Assembly (NCBI GenBank): GCA_030065025.1
Contig: JASJDY010000003.1
Span: 1-39,487, forward strand
DNA: 39,487 bases
Direction: 5' to 3'
Source: Planctomycetota bacterium
GTDB taxonomy: Bacteria; Planctomycetota; PLA2; JAEUHO01
Below the pieces are notes generated by a model that was not told the origin of the DNA, did not search any database, and saw only the letters and a program-made list of their open reading frames with translations. A program made the position numbers and the translations under genes. This document shows, piece after piece, positions 15,320 to 24,911 of this stretch (position 1 is the first letter of the stretch; every line of letters starts with the position of its first letter).

Positions 15320-16015
15320 ATGAGAGCGAAGAACACCGCCCCCATACCCGTCCCGCAGCGCATGCTCGCGGAGTGGCAGTCGGTCGTGGATGTCATGGCC
15401 GGCATCGTCGAGGTGCCGGCGGGACTGATCATGCACGTCGACGATCCCAACATCGAGGTGTGCGTGTCGAGCCGCAGTGAGGGGAATCCCTACAAGCCGG
15501 GCGACGCCGAGGAGGTGTGGGGCTCGGGCCTTTACTGCGAGACCGTCCTGAACACGCGGGCGGAGCTGAGCGTGACCAACGCCCTCGACGATCCCGACTG
15601 GAAGGACAACCCCGACGTCAAGCTCGACATGATCAGCTACCTCGGGCTGCCGCTGCTCTGGCCCGACGGCGAGCCCTTCGGCACGGTGTGCATCCTCGAC
15701 GACAAGGCACGCGCGTGGTCTCAGCTGACGCGCGACTTCCTCCGGCAGCTACGCGGCGTGATCGAGGGGCAGCTCGAGCTCGTCTACGTGAACCACGCGC
15801 TGGGCGAGCAGAACCACTCGCTGCTCGACCTGATGCACGAGATCAAGACGTTGCGCGGCATCCTGCCCATCTGCAGCTACTGCAAGGACGTGCGCGACGA
15901 CGAGGGCTACTGGAAGACGGTCGAGGAGTACGTCGGTGCCCACTCCGAGGCCAGCTTCACTCACAGCATCTGCCCGACCTGCTACGGGAAGGGCATTCCG
16001 TTTCAAGGGCCTTGA
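15320..16015 (+). CDS. GAF-domain signalling protein with C-terminal CxxC...CxxC motif
   Basis: 231 residues. A GAF domain covers about 25-155, with the typical NALDDPDWKDNPDVKLDMISYLGLPLLWPDGEPFGTVCILD progression visible in parts. A short helical linker leads to a C-terminal segment with LRGILPICSYCKDVRDDEGYW and, 25 residues later, ICPTCYGKG. This four-Cys motif is seen at the C-terminus of many PAS/GAF/response-regulator proteins and may bind zinc or another redox metal. No kinase or output domain follows. I place the start at ATG 15320; an earlier in-frame ATG (15239) would add a low-complexity leader. A weak -10-like TACCCT lies at 15284-15289. Confidence 0.8.
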   Translation: MRAKNTAPIPVPQRMLAEWQSVVDVMAGIVEVPAGLIMHVDDPNIEVCVSSRSEGNPYKPGDAEEVWGSGLYCETVLNTRAELSVTNALDDPDWKDNPDVKLDMISYLGLPLLWPDGEPFGTVCILDDKARAWSQLTRDFLRQLRGVIEGQLELVYVNHALGEQNHSLLDLMHEIKTLRGILPICSYCKDVRDDEGYWKTVEEYVGAHSEASFTHSICPTCYGKGIPFQGP

Positions 16016-16019
16016 CGAA

Positions 16020-16064
16020 GCGCGGCTGGACTCGAACCAATGACTGGTGCTGACGGAAGCGCTA
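16020..16064 (-). other. Possible tRNA remnant (T-arm and 3' acceptor half)
   Basis: Read on the minus strand this gap contains GGTTCGAGTCC, a standard T-arm sequence, followed by AGCCGCGC like the 3' strand of an acceptor stem, and preceded by GTAGCGCTTCCGTCAG resembling part of D-arm/anticodon-arm sequence. The 5' acceptor strand and a complete anticodon arm are missing, so this is not an intact tRNA. It fits a fragment left by past integration at, or deletion through, a tRNA gene. It lies in the 53 bp gap between the two GAF genes. Confidence 0.3.
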
Positions 16065-16068
16065 CACG

Positions 16069-16884
16069 ATGAACGTGCAGATTCCCGACTATGAGTACCC
16101 CCGGCCCCGCAAGGTGGACTTCCTCGCGGCGCTTGCACGGATGATGGACGATCAGGACGTCGAGTCCACGTGGGCCAAGGCATGCCGGCAGGCGAGCGTG
16201 GAGTCCGATCTTCCCACCCATCCCCTATCGGAGCTGCGCGCCGTCGCGAACGCGCTCATGCAGATGGGCGGCCTCGCCGCGGTGGTCGGCCACTCACTCT
16301 TGATCCGCATCGTCACATTCGAGTCGCTGGCCGAGCGCGGCACGGTCACCGCACCGGAACCCGCGCCGCAGGTCGCCGAGCGCCTGCCCGAGACAGAGAT
16401 CGCTCGCCTGGAAGCGATTGCGGACCTCGACGTGCTCGCGACGGAAGGGGACGACGTCCTGGACGAGCTCGCCCAGGAGGCGGCGGAGTCGCTCGGGCTG
16501 CCCATCGCACTCGTGAGCATCATCACCGACGGCGTGCAGGCGTTCCCCGCAGCTCACGGAATCGACGGCTGGATCGCCGAGGCGGGCGGAACGCCCAAGG
16601 AGTGGTCGTTCTGCCAGCACGCGGTCACCTCGGGCGAGACGTTCGTCGTGGAGGACGCCGCCTCGGACGAGCGCGTGCAGGCGAGCCCGCTCGTCTCACG
16701 GGACGGGATCGCCGCCTACCTCGGCGTCCCGCTCAAGACGACTCAAGGCCACGTCCTGGGCACGCTCTGCGTGATCGGCGCGGAGCCGCGTCGCTTCGAA
16801 GCGCATGACCACGAACGGGTCGAGGCGCTCGCGCGTCGTGCGGTCGAGCACATCGAGGCGCGCGCTCGCGAGAGTGCCCCCTAG
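16069..16884 (+). CDS. GAF-domain protein
   Basis: 271 residues. The N-terminal ~95 residues are helical and unlike known domains. A GAF domain spans about 105-265: it starts RLEAIADLDVL, has the family's A-E-S-LGLPIALVSIITD, the WSFCQHAV segment typical of the stand-alone GAF sensors, FVVEDAASDERVQASPLV, and YLGVPLKTTQGHVLGTLCVIG. The conserved FC-x-H segment is typical of the GAF sub-class attached to histidine kinases and cyclases, but no output domain is present, so it presumably signals through a partner, perhaps the preceding GAF protein. The stop codon overlaps the stop of the convergent Uma2 gene by four bases. Confidence 0.8.
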   Translation: MNVQIPDYEYPRPRKVDFLAALARMMDDQDVESTWAKACRQASVESDLPTHPLSELRAVANALMQMGGLAAVVGHSLLIRIVTFESLAERGTVTAPEPAPQVAERLPETEIARLEAIADLDVLATEGDDVLDELAQEAAESLGLPIALVSIITDGVQAFPAAHGIDGWIAEAGGTPKEWSFCQHAVTSGETFVVEDAASDERVQASPLVSRDGIAAYLGVPLKTTQGHVLGTLCVIGAEPRRFEAHDHERVEALARRAVEHIEARARESAP

Positions 16885-17387
16885 CCGAACAGCTCGTCGG
16901 GCACGAGCGCGAAGCCCCCGATGACGTCGGAGCGGGCGACGCGATCCCCTCGGTGGGCGCGAATCCCCTCACGCAGCGTCCCGATCTCGATCGTCCGCTC
17001 GTGGCGATCGATCAGCCAGACCTCTTCGACGCCGAGTCCGAGGTAGCGGCGCGTCTTGTAGTAGCGATCGTGCGCCTTCGTCGAGGGTGAGAGCACCTCG
17101 AACACGACGCGCGGTACGCCCACGTACTGCGCTTCGTCATCCGGCACATCGTCCAGCACGACGATGTCGGGCACGAAGACGTTGATCTCGTCGATCAGTA
17201 CGTCGACGGGGCCCGTGGCGACACGGACGGGCTCCACGACCTCCGTAAGCGCCCTGAAGATGAGCATCGTGATGCGCTGGTGGCCCCACCGTGGCGACGG
17301 CTGCTTCACGAGTAGGCCGTCGCACAGCTCGACCGGCGTGCCCTCGGGCAGTTGCTCGTAGTCCTTCCGCGTCATATAGACCGTCAT
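16881..17387 (-). CDS. Uma2-family PD-(D/E)xK endonuclease-like protein
   Basis: 168 residues from ATG 17387; ATG 17393 is equally possible and the longest frame starts at 17426. The family N-terminus 'YEQLPEGTPVELCDGLLVKQPSP.W.H' is evident, followed by the nuclease core: PDIVVLDD (~85), VVFEVLSPSTKAHDR (~103), and the Lys of KTRRYLGLGVEEVWLID (~122). Uma2 proteins are expanded in cyanobacteria and planctomycetes and have the restriction-endonuclease fold; their cellular role is unsettled. Divergent from the acetyltransferase gene. Confidence 0.85.
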   Translation of the reverse strand: MTVYMTRKDYEQLPEGTPVELCDGLLVKQPSPRWGHQRITMLIFRALTEVVEPVRVATGPVDVLIDEINVFVPDIVVLDDVPDDEAQYVGVPRVVFEVLSPSTKAHDRYYKTRRYLGLGVEEVWLIDRHERTIEIGTLREGIRAHRGDRVARSDVIGGFALVPDELFG

Positions 17388-17451
17388 GCACATGCATCCT
17401 ATCGCGCGAGGGCGTGCGGCGGTCACAGGCAGCTTGTTAGAGTCGGCCGTC

Positions 17452-18006
17452 GTGTCACAGTACGCCGCCTACGATCCGGATGCGCAGCGCGTAGGTGCGC
17501 GACATGGCACCGAGTGCGTGCGGCCCGCACGCCCCGAGGACGCCGCGGCAATCGCCCGCATCTCGGCGGAGCGCGAGGGGCTGGATGAGGACGAGATCCG
17601 TCCGCGCGTCCTGGGCGAGCTCACGGCCGACGGGATGGGCACGGAGCACCACGTCTTCGTCGCGGAGGTCGACCGACAGGTCGTCGGCTACGGACGCATC
17701 CGCGACCTCACTCACGCGGATCACGGCCTGCCCGAGGTGCTACGGGAGGGCTGGTACCTGACGGGCGTCGTGGTGGCTCCCGAGTTCCGCCGTCGCAGTC
17801 TGGGGGCGGCGCTGACGCGGGCGCGCATCGAGTGGGTCCGTGCACGCGCGACCGAGGTCCACTTCGTCACCAACCTCCGCAACCACACGTCGATCGACCT
17901 GCACGCGGCGTTCGGCTTCGAGCAAATCGCCTGCGAGTTCGAGTATCCACGGGCAGGCCTGCCCTTGGGCGCCGGAGCAGCGTTCCGTCTCACGCTGCCT
18001 GACTGA
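17452..18006 (+). CDS. GNAT-family N-acetyltransferase
   Basis: 184 residues from GTG 17452. The GNAT domain starts with ECVRPARPEDAAAIARI (~20-36) and includes the acetyl-CoA-binding motif A as YLTGVVVAPEFRRRSLGAAL (~102-121; V-x-P-x-x-R-R-R-x-x-G), then NLRNHTSIDLHAAFGFEQI, the usual N-x-x-A/S-x-x-L-Y/H-x-x-x-GF ending. The substrate is unknown. The shared upstream gap with the divergent Uma2 gene is under 70 bp. A later start at the GTG of VRPARPED is possible. Confidence 0.8.
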   Translation: MSQYAAYDPDAQRVGARHGTECVRPARPEDAAAIARISAEREGLDEDEIRPRVLGELTADGMGTEHHVFVAEVDRQVVGYGRIRDLTHADHGLPEVLREGWYLTGVVVAPEFRRRSLGAALTRARIEWVRARATEVHFVTNLRNHTSIDLHAAFGFEQIACEFEYPRAGLPLGAGAAFRLTLPD

Positions 18007-18007
18007 G

Positions 18008-18066
18008 CGCGGGCGGGCCTGTGTCGCCCTTCGGCAAGCTCAGGGCTCCTTGGGCCGCCCCTACAG
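18008..18066 (-). repeat. GTAGGGGC structured intergenic element, copy 2 (REP-like core)
   Basis: On the minus strand it reads CTGTAGGGGCGGCC, then CCCTGAGCTTGCCGAAGGG (18045-18027), then GGCCCGCCCGCG. The GGGCGG/CCGCCC arms can form the outer stem. The inner block closely resembles the widespread CCCTTCGACAAGCTCAGGG REP-like sequence of many bacteria. It lies between the convergent ends of the GNAT gene and groEL. Confidence 0.65.
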
Positions 18067-18092
18067 GATCCCCGGCGATTCGCACGGGGCAT

Positions 18093-18123
18093 GAAGAAGG
18101 CCGCGCCCACGACGGGCGCGGCC
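18093..18123 (-). terminator. Rho-independent terminator of groES-groEL
   Basis: A perfect 10 bp stem, GGCCGCGCCC / GGGCGCGGCC, with a five-base loop (stem bases 18099-18108 and 18114-18123). On the minus strand it is followed directly by TTCTTC. It begins about 34 bases after the groEL stop, the right place and orientation to end the chaperonin transcript. Confidence 0.8.
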
Positions 18124-18156
18124 TCCGGTGTGTTCGGTGCGGGATGTGGAGGTGGA

Positions 18157-19830
<1,674 letters not shown>

Positions 19831-19852
19831 GGTTCTCTCCTAGGATTCCGCG

Positions 19853-20176
19853 TTACTTCTTCTTCTTGGCCTTGGGGAAGGGCTTGTCGTCGACGACGGC
19901 GAGGATCTCGCTCTCGTCGAGGATCAGGTACTCGTGACCGCCCTCCTTGACCGCCGTGCCGGCGTACGAGCTGAAGAGGACGCGATCGCCCTTGTTCACG
20001 CTCAGCGGCACGCGCTCACCCTTGTCGGTGCGGCGGCCGTCGCCCGTGGCCACGATGAGGCCCTCGGTCGGCTTCTCCTTGGCGGAGTCGGGCAGCAGGA
20101 TGCCACCCGCAGTCTTCTCGTCGGCCTCGACGCGCTCGATGAGAACGCGGTCGTTCAGCGGCTTGATCTTCGGCAT
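19853..20176 (-). CDS. groES: Co-chaperonin GroES
   Basis: 107 residues, about ten more than standard. It caps the GroEL ring as a heptamer. Conserved segments: [21 protein letters not shown] with the mobile loop (~6-26), [26 protein letters not shown] and [12 protein letters not shown]. The C-terminus adds a basic PKAKKKK tail absent from E. coli GroES. ATG 20176 is chosen because homology starts at MPKIKPL; the longer upstream frame covers the divergent region only. I see no CIRCE inverted repeat (TTAGCACTC-N9-GAGTGCTAA) upstream, so heat-shock control is probably not through HrcA at this copy. Confidence 0.96.
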   Translation of the reverse strand: MPKIKPLNDRVLIERVEADEKTAGGILLPDSAKEKPTEGLIVATGDGRRTDKGERVPLSVNKGDRVLFSSYAGTAVKEGGHEYLILDESEILAVVDDKPFPKAKKKK

Positions 20177-20238
20177 CGAATAGGTCCCTCTCGAGGTGGA
20201 AGTCCGCGTTGGCTGCGGGTCGATTCCTGTGGGTGGGG

Positions 20239-20688
20239 TCAGTTCGTGTCCCCGGGACCCATGGGATCCAGGGGGGAAAGCGTGTCGTCGGTTGCGAAGC
20301 GGCCACGCGGCTCGCTCCAGGCGTGGGTGGCCGCCGCGAGCGCGGCGCGGACCATGGCCTCGCGCGGCGGGAGCGGCAGCACGGTGGCCACGCCGGAGCG
20401 CAGCGCCTCGAACCACAGGCCCCGGCGGCTCTCGCGCACGAGCAGGACCGTGCGCCGGGCGAAGGAAGGGCGGATGGTCCGCCAGATCTCCACGCCCTCG
20501 TCGCGGCCGAGCTCGCAGTCGACGAGCGAGGCGGCGAAGTCGTCCTGGCTGAGCCAGGCGACGGCCTCCTGCGCGTCGGTCGTGAACCGGGTCCGGAACC
20601 CGAGATCCCGCACCCAGCCCTCCAGCGGATCGCGGAGCTCGCGATCGTCGGCGCTGAGGCCCAGCATGATGGCGGGGTGCGGAGTCAT
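20239..20688 (-). CDS. Divergent receiver-domain protein (pseudo-receiver)
   Basis: 149 residues from ATG 20688 (GTG 20706 would add six). The fold pattern of a CheY-like receiver is visible: acidic pair in LSADDREL (D14, D15), phospho-acceptor position in [13 protein letters not shown] (Asp57), and hydrophobic strand VLLVRES (~81-87). The conserved Lys of the last strand is missing: the site reads [14 protein letters not shown]. This suggests altered or absent phosphorylation-dependent switching. The tail from ~125 is unstructured. It is 62 bp upstream of groES on the same strand, but no link to chaperonin control is established. Confidence 0.6.
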   Translation of the reverse strand: MTPHPAIMLGLSADDRELRDPLEGWVRDLGFRTRFTTDAQEAVAWLSQDDFAASLVDCELGRDEGVEIWRTIRPSFARRTVLLVRESRRGLWFEALRSGVATVLPLPPREAMVRAALAAATHAWSEPRGRFATDDTLSPLDPMGPGDTN

Positions 20689-20852
20689 CTCGCGAGCGAG
20701 GGGCACATGGGGTGCCAGGGCCCCCCGTCGGGACGCAAGCCGCTTGCGAGACGCGGTTTAGGGCGGGCGGGCGACCGGGAATGGACGCCGGACGGGTGTC
20801 AACTTGTCACGCGGGGGCGGAGGGGGGTGTCAACCTGTCGGGCGGCTACCAC

Positions 20853-20891
20853 CCGTATCCGTTTCCGTTCGCGTTTCCGTTTCCGGCGTGG
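20853..20891. repeat. 39 bp inverted repeat, arm 1 (CCGTTT hexamers)
   Basis: Every base is the reverse complement of 35441-35479, about 14.6 kb away. The interior is degenerate hexamers CGTTTC/CGTTCG; the ends (CCGTATCC and CCGGCGTGG) are not part of the repeat unit, which argues for duplication of the whole block and not chance similarity of simple repeats. Confidence 0.85.
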
Positions 20892-21000
20892 CCTCGGCCC
20901 GGGTCCTGCACCCGACCCGCCGGGCCGTATCCGTGCCGGGGCGCAGGGCGTTCGTGACCGTGGCCGTGGCCGTGAAGACGATGAGCTGGTCGCCGGGACG

Positions 21001-21056
21001 CGGTAGGGGCGGCCGGACGAGGCCCGAAGGGCCGAGGAACGCCCGCCCGTCGAGTG
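21001..21056 (+). repeat. GTAGGGGC structured intergenic element, copy 3
   Basis: 56 bases. The outer stem is GGGCGG (21007-21012) with CCGCCC (21043-21048). The inner hairpin is GGCCC (21021-21025), loop GAA, GGGCC (21029-21033). It aligns without gaps to the 56-base copy at 31555-31610 on the minus strand, with two compensatory base-pair exchanges in the inner stem. An AAGTGC hexamer array begins within its last bases. Confidence 0.75.
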
Positions 21057-21094
21057 CAAGTGCACGTGCAAGTGCAAGTGCAAGTGCAGGTGGC
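21053..21094 (+). repeat. Tandem hexamer array (AAGTGC)
   Basis: Seven near-identical six-base units (mostly AAGTGC with one ACGTGC and a terminal AGGTGG). It follows the GTAGGGGC element directly, as the AAGTGG array does at 31558-31523 on the minus strand. Confidence 0.8.
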
Positions 21095-21126
21095 CGTGAT
21101 CCGCGCCCCCGCACGTCGAAGAAGCG

Positions 21127-21148
21127 GGCACCGGCACCGGCACCGGCA
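21127..21148 (+). repeat. Short tandem hexamer run (GGCACC)
   Basis: Three and a half copies of GGCACC, 33 bases beyond the AAGTGC array. Another example of period-six intergenic sequence with a different unit. Confidence 0.6.
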
Positions 21149-21178
21149 GAAGGCACGGCGGTCCTGGTGGATGGCGGC

Positions 21179-22150
21179 CTATTTGACGGTGGCCGGCATC
21201 GCCATCAGCGTCCGCACCTTGATGACCTCGAGCTCCGGCAGCTGCAGGGTCACCGGCGCGTTCGCGCCCACCGGGCCCGCGGCGAGGTTCGTCTGGAACG
21301 TCGGGATCGGACGCTTCAGCTTGCTCAGCGTCGCGCGGATCTCCCCCATCACCATGCCGCCCTCGGTGGTGACGTTCGCTGCAGCGGCCGCCGCCTTCGC
21401 GCGCAGCTCGTCGACCGTCTTGATGTAGTCGTCGATGCCCGCGATGAGCTTCGCGAGCGCCTTGGAGTCGACCTCCTTCTCGAGCGAGCGCAGGCGGGCG
21501 AGGCCGCGCGAGCGCACGGCCGGATCAGGACTGAGGGCGAGGCGCACCGCGCGGTTGACCTCCTCGCGCAGACGGCGCTCGGCAGCCGCCTTCTCGGCGG
21601 CCTCGGCCTTGGCCTTCTCCGCCGCCGCGAGGTTCTTCCACTCCGCGGGCGTATACCACTTGTCGCCGTGCTTCTCGTAGCCGTCGGCGCGCTTCGCGGC
21701 GTCGGGCGTCATCCACTTGCCCTTGTAGCGCACGTGACCGAGGAGGGCGTGGGCGTCGGGACTCTCCGGCTTCCACTCGAGGATCTGCTGCGCGAGCTCG
21801 CGCGCCTCCTCGGTGCGGCCCAGCTCCTTCAGCCACCGCGCGAGGCGGAGGCGGCCCTGGACGTCCTTCGGCCCCAGCTTGGCGAGGTACTCGCGAATCT
21901 GCACGTCTACGGGCTTCGAGGCGTGCCGGGCCTTGATCTTGGAGGCAGGTACGAACGTCGGGCCGAAGCGGCTCACGACGTGGAAGCCCTGGCCCAGCTT
22001 GGGGCACTTGTCGGGGATCAGCAGACCCTCCACGGTCCGGCCGTCGGTCAGCTCCAGCGTGTCGGCGAGCCCGGCGGGGGCTGCGAGCAGGAGCGCCGTG
22101 AGGACGGCGGGGAGGAGGAGGCGGGCAGGTCGCACGAGGCCATGCATCAT
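21179..22150 (-). CDS. Exported protein with W-x-TP motif, coiled-coil and TPR-like segment
   Basis: 323 residues. A signal peptide covers ~1-29 (RPARLLLPAVLTALLLAAPAGLA). Residues 30-75 look like a small beta domain beginning LELTDGRTVEGLL, a pattern common in planctomycete exported proteins. Residues ~80-135 are TPR-like. The segment YKGKWMTPDAAKRADG..KHGDKWYTPAEW (in parts ~142-175) is a duplicated K-W-x-TP motif frequent in Planctomycetota. An Ala/Lys/Glu coiled coil spans ~177-200, and the remainder is HEAT-like helices ending in a beta segment. Function unknown; probably periplasmic or envelope-associated. Divergent from the HEAT-vWA gene. Confidence 0.72.
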   Translation of the reverse strand: MMHGLVRPARLLLPAVLTALLLAAPAGLADTLELTDGRTVEGLLIPDKCPKLGQGFHVVSRFGPTFVPASKIKARHASKPVDVQIREYLAKLGPKDVQGRLRLARWLKELGRTEEARELAQQILEWKPESPDAHALLGHVRYKGKWMTPDAAKRADGYEKHGDKWYTPAEWKNLAAAEKAKAEAAEKAAAERRLREEVNRAVRLALSPDPAVRSRGLARLRSLEKEVDSKALAKLIAGIDDYIKTVDELRAKAAAAAANVTTEGGMVMGEIRATLSKLKRPIPTFQTNLAAGPVGANAPVTLQLPELEVIKVRTLMAMPATVK

Positions 22151-22313
22151 CGGAGGGACTCCCGCCGGGACGCCCGTGGGCTCCCGGCTAGCGGGTGGTT
22201 GCCCCTATCCAAACGTCGGATCGCCGCCGTCGCCACGGGCTTTGGCGTCCCGGGCCGTCAGCCCTGGGGCCCGCCCGGCCCCCGGAGCCCCTCGCGGGCG
22301 CGGGAAGCGCCCG

Positions 22314-22319
22314 TAGAAT
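22314..22319 (+). promoter_or_regulatory. Putative -10 element (TAGAAT) for the HEAT-vWA gene
   Basis: TAGAAT within GTAGAAT lies 24 bases before the GTG start, the same distance as the TAGACT elements before nadE and the UbiB-like gene. No clear -35. Confidence 0.35.
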
Positions 22320-22343
22320 GCCCGCTTCGTCCGGAGAACCCGC

Positions 22344-24878
22344 GTGAGCCGCTTCCGCCTCCTTGCCTCCTCGTGCCTCGTCGCGGGCATCCTGCTGCTG
22401 CCGGGCGTCTCCCTCCGAGACGCGCGCTCGGAGGAGGACCCGAAGAAGCCCGACGCGGAGGAGATGACGCCGGAGGACCGCCGGCGGGCGCAGCGCAAGC
22501 ACCGCCAGGAGCTGGAGCAGCGCAAGGGCGACCTGCCGAAGGCGTCGAAGCCCGCGCTCGCCATCCTGGAGCGCTTCCGCTCCCAGGAGCTGAGGCTGTG
22601 GTCCGTACCCCGGGCCCGCATCGAGCGGCAGGGGCCGGCCGCCGTCCCCGCGCTGATCCTGATGCTCGAGGAGACGGACTGGGAGGTGCGTGCCTTCTCC
22701 GCCGCGTGTCTCGAAGACGCGCGCGCCAAGGAGGCCCTGCGACCGTTGATCACGGCGTTCGGCAAGGAGAAGTTCGTCGAGGCGCGCCGTCGCATGGTGA
22801 GCGCGCTCGGCGCGCTGAAGGACCCCGCCGCTGCCCGCTCCCTGATGAAGGCGGCGGACGGCGAGGACGAGGGCATCGTCCTCTCGGCGGTGCGCGGTCT
22901 CGGCGCGCTCGGTCGCCAGGACGACGTGCCCGTGCTCATGAAGTTCGTGGCGCACAAGAACCTCGACATCCGCTACGAGGCCCTCGGCAGCCTGGCGGCA
23001 CTGGGCTCGGAGGAGGCGATCGACCGTCTCGTGCGGTCGGCGAAGGCCCTGGTCGCGACGCGGGACCTACAGCGCGTCGACTCGCCGGACAGCCTGGATG
23101 TCGGCGATCGCTACGAGCAGTACCTGCTCGGCATCTCGCTAGCACGCGCGGAGACGAAGGCCGTCGAGAAGCTGCTGGGCAACATCGTGCAGGCCGAGAA
23201 GCCCTGGTCGCGCAAGACCTTCCTGCGGCTGGGCGCGGCCGCGGGCCTCGGACGCCGCGTGGCCAAGGGCGGCAGCCTGCACCCTGCGCTGGTCAAGGGC
23301 CTCGGCCATGACGACGCACCGGTGCGTGTGGCTTGCTCGCACGGCGCCGGCTACGCCGGCTCGCCGGAGCTGCTCAAGCCGCTGAGGCGTGTGCTCAAGG
23401 ACAGCCAGCTGGACGTGCGCGTGAACGTCGCGCGCGCACTCGGGCAGATCGGCGACGCCGAGGCAGTGAAGTCCCTGCGCAAGATGCAGCGCGACCGCTC
23501 TCCGAGCGTGCGTGCGGCGGTCGCCCAAGCGCTTGCCGAGATGCCGGTGCCGGAGGCGACGGTTCCCCTGCTCACCGCACTCCGCGACAAGAAGTACGTG
23601 ATCCGCATCCTCGCGGCGCGGGCCCTCGCTCGCCGGACGGCCGAGCCCGATGTCGTCGAGGCGCTCACGAAGGCGGCGAAGGACTCGGACTACGGCGTTC
23701 GTGCGCAGGCGCTCGCGAGCCTCTCGCAGGCTTCGACGCGCCCGCAGGACGCTCTGCCTCCGCTCATGGACGCCATCCGCGACCGCGACGAAGGCGTGCA
23801 GGCGAACTCCTGCCTCGGCGTGAGCACCTTGCTCGAGAGCACGAAGGAGCCCGTCGCGCTCCCGATCGACTTCGTCGGGCGCATCACGGACGTCGCGGTC
23901 AAGACGAACACCGAGCGCCTACGCCGCGCGGCGGTCGAGCTACTCGACGCGCAGCGACCGCCCGAAGCGGTACCGCAGCTCATCGAGCTCCTCAAGTCGA
24001 AGAAGGAGGCCGAGCGCAAGCGGGCCAACTCGCTGCTGATGCGCATCTCGGAGTCGAACCAGAACTACGGCGCAGACGACCCGATCGGAACGCGCGAGGA
24101 AGCCATTCGCCGCTGGGCCGCGTGGTGGGAAAAGAAGGGCGAGCTGCCCCGGCGTGACCGCCTGGCGGGCATGGTCGTCACCGGCGCGCTGGCCGACCAG
24201 ACGCGCGACCTCAAGTGGCGCGGTCTCGACGTCGCGCTCCTCCTCGACTCCACGGGCTCGATGGCCGGCCTGCTCCGGGCCGCGAAGCAGTCCATCGACA
24301 TGATCATCGCCGAGATGGCCTCGCCTCTCCCGAGCCTGCGCATCTCGTTGTTCACCTACCGTGACTTCGGCGACAACTACGTCTACTACGCCACGCCGCT
24401 GACGTACGACGTGGAGCACCTACCCGGCTTCCTGCAGAGCTTCATCCACGGTCAGGGCGGCGACATCCCCGAGGCCGTGCACGAGACCGTCGCGGCGGCC
24501 ATGAAGAAGCTCGAGTGGCGCAAGGACGCGCACAAGGTCATCATCTTCGCCGGCGACGCGCCGCATCACCCGGAGCAGGACCGGCAGTTCCAGCGCACGG
24601 TGAAGAAGTGGGCCACGCCCGACAACCGCGCCGTGTTGCATGCGATCTTCACGGACGCCAATCGCCGCTCGATGGACATCAATCGGCGCAAGAACCGCGA
24701 GGATCCCGACGAGTTCGACCATCCGTTCTTCGAGGTCTACAAGCGGATCGCCGGCGTCGGTCGCGGACGCGGCATCCTGCTCAGCGACGAGAGCGCGCTG
24801 ATCAAGGAGATCCTCGTGCTCGCGTTCGGCCCTGCCTGGCGCGCGGACATCGAGAACTTCCTCGACTTCCGCAACTGA
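22344..24878 (+). CDS. Exported HEAT-repeat protein with C-terminal von Willebrand A domain
   Basis: 844 residues. The first ~30 residues form a signal peptide. A charged linker follows, then about ten HEAT/PBS-lyase-like repeats from ~75 to ~560 ('AL..LG..EA...L', 'D...VR..AA.ALG') forming a solenoid. From ~630 a vWA domain begins: MIDAS motif LLLDSTGSMAG (D-x-T/S-x-S, Asp ~638), a second metal-site Thr in SLFTYRDFGD, and the Asp of VIIFAGDAPHH. The vWA part most resembles the 'D-S-T-G-S-M' group with YRDFGD found in eukaryotic-like and bacterial surface proteins. GTG 22344 follows GGAG by eight bases. It likely binds ligands by metal-dependent adhesion outside the cytoplasm; partner unknown. 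Confidence 0.85.
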   Translation: MSRFRLLASSCLVAGILLLPGVSLRDARSEEDPKKPDAEEMTPEDRRRAQRKHRQELEQRKGDLPKASKPALAILERFRSQELRLWSVPRARIERQGPAAVPALILMLEETDWEVRAFSAACLEDARAKEALRPLITAFGKEKFVEARRRMVSALGALKDPAAARSLMKAADGEDEGIVLSAVRGLGALGRQDDVPVLMKFVAHKNLDIRYEALGSLAALGSEEAIDRLVRSAKALVATRDLQRVDSPDSLDVGDRYEQYLLGISLARAETKAVEKLLGNIVQAEKPWSRKTFLRLGAAAGLGRRVAKGGSLHPALVKGLGHDDAPVRVACSHGAGYAGSPELLKPLRRVLKDSQLDVRVNVARALGQIGDAEAVKSLRKMQRDRSPSVRAAVAQALAEMPVPEATVPLLTALRDKKYVIRILAARALARRTAEPDVVEALTKAAKDSDYGVRAQALASLSQASTRPQDALPPLMDAIRDRDEGVQANSCLGVSTLLESTKEPVALPIDFVGRITDVAVKTNTERLRRAAVELLDAQRPPEAVPQLIELLKSKKEAERKRANSLLMRISESNQNYGADDPIGTREEAIRRWAAWWEKKGELPRRDRLAGMVVTGALADQTRDLKWRGLDVALLLDSTGSMAGLLRAAKQSIDMIIAEMASPLPSLRISLFTYRDFGDNYVYYATPLTYDVEHLPGFLQSFIHGQGGDIPEAVHETVAAAMKKLEWRKDAHKVIIFAGDAPHHPEQDRQFQRTVKKWATPDNRAVLHAIFTDANRRSMDINRRKNREDPDEFDHPFFEVYKRIAGVGRGRGILLSDESALIKEILVLAFGPAWRADIENFLDFRN

Positions 24879-24911
24879 CGCAGGGATCGGGCGCCGCCCC
24901 AGCGTCGCCTG

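Larger units (their letters stand above)
20707..21178. other. 472 bp gene-free region packed with short repeats
   Basis: Between two minus-strand genes. It contains, in order: a tandem hexamer run with unit CCGTTT (20853-20891, one arm of a 39 bp inverted repeat with 35441-35479), a short GTGGCC run (20953-20975), a GTAGGGGC element (21001-21056), an AAGTGC run (21053-21094) and a GGCACC run (21127-21148). Frames open across it on both strands because six-base repeats keep them open; I see no credible gene. Confidence 0.7.

Noticed and set aside
20177..20238. CIRCE operator upstream of groES
   Set aside because: Looked for TTAGCACTC-N9-GAGTGCTAA and close variants; none seen.
20853..21148. 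CRISPR-like array
   Set aside because: Units are contiguous six-base repeats without spacers; no cas genes are present.
20804..23311. 835-codon plus-strand frame over the repeat region and two genes
   Set aside because: It crosses the repeat region, is antisense to the W-x-TP gene and runs out of frame into the HEAT-vWA gene; it is kept open by period-six repeats.
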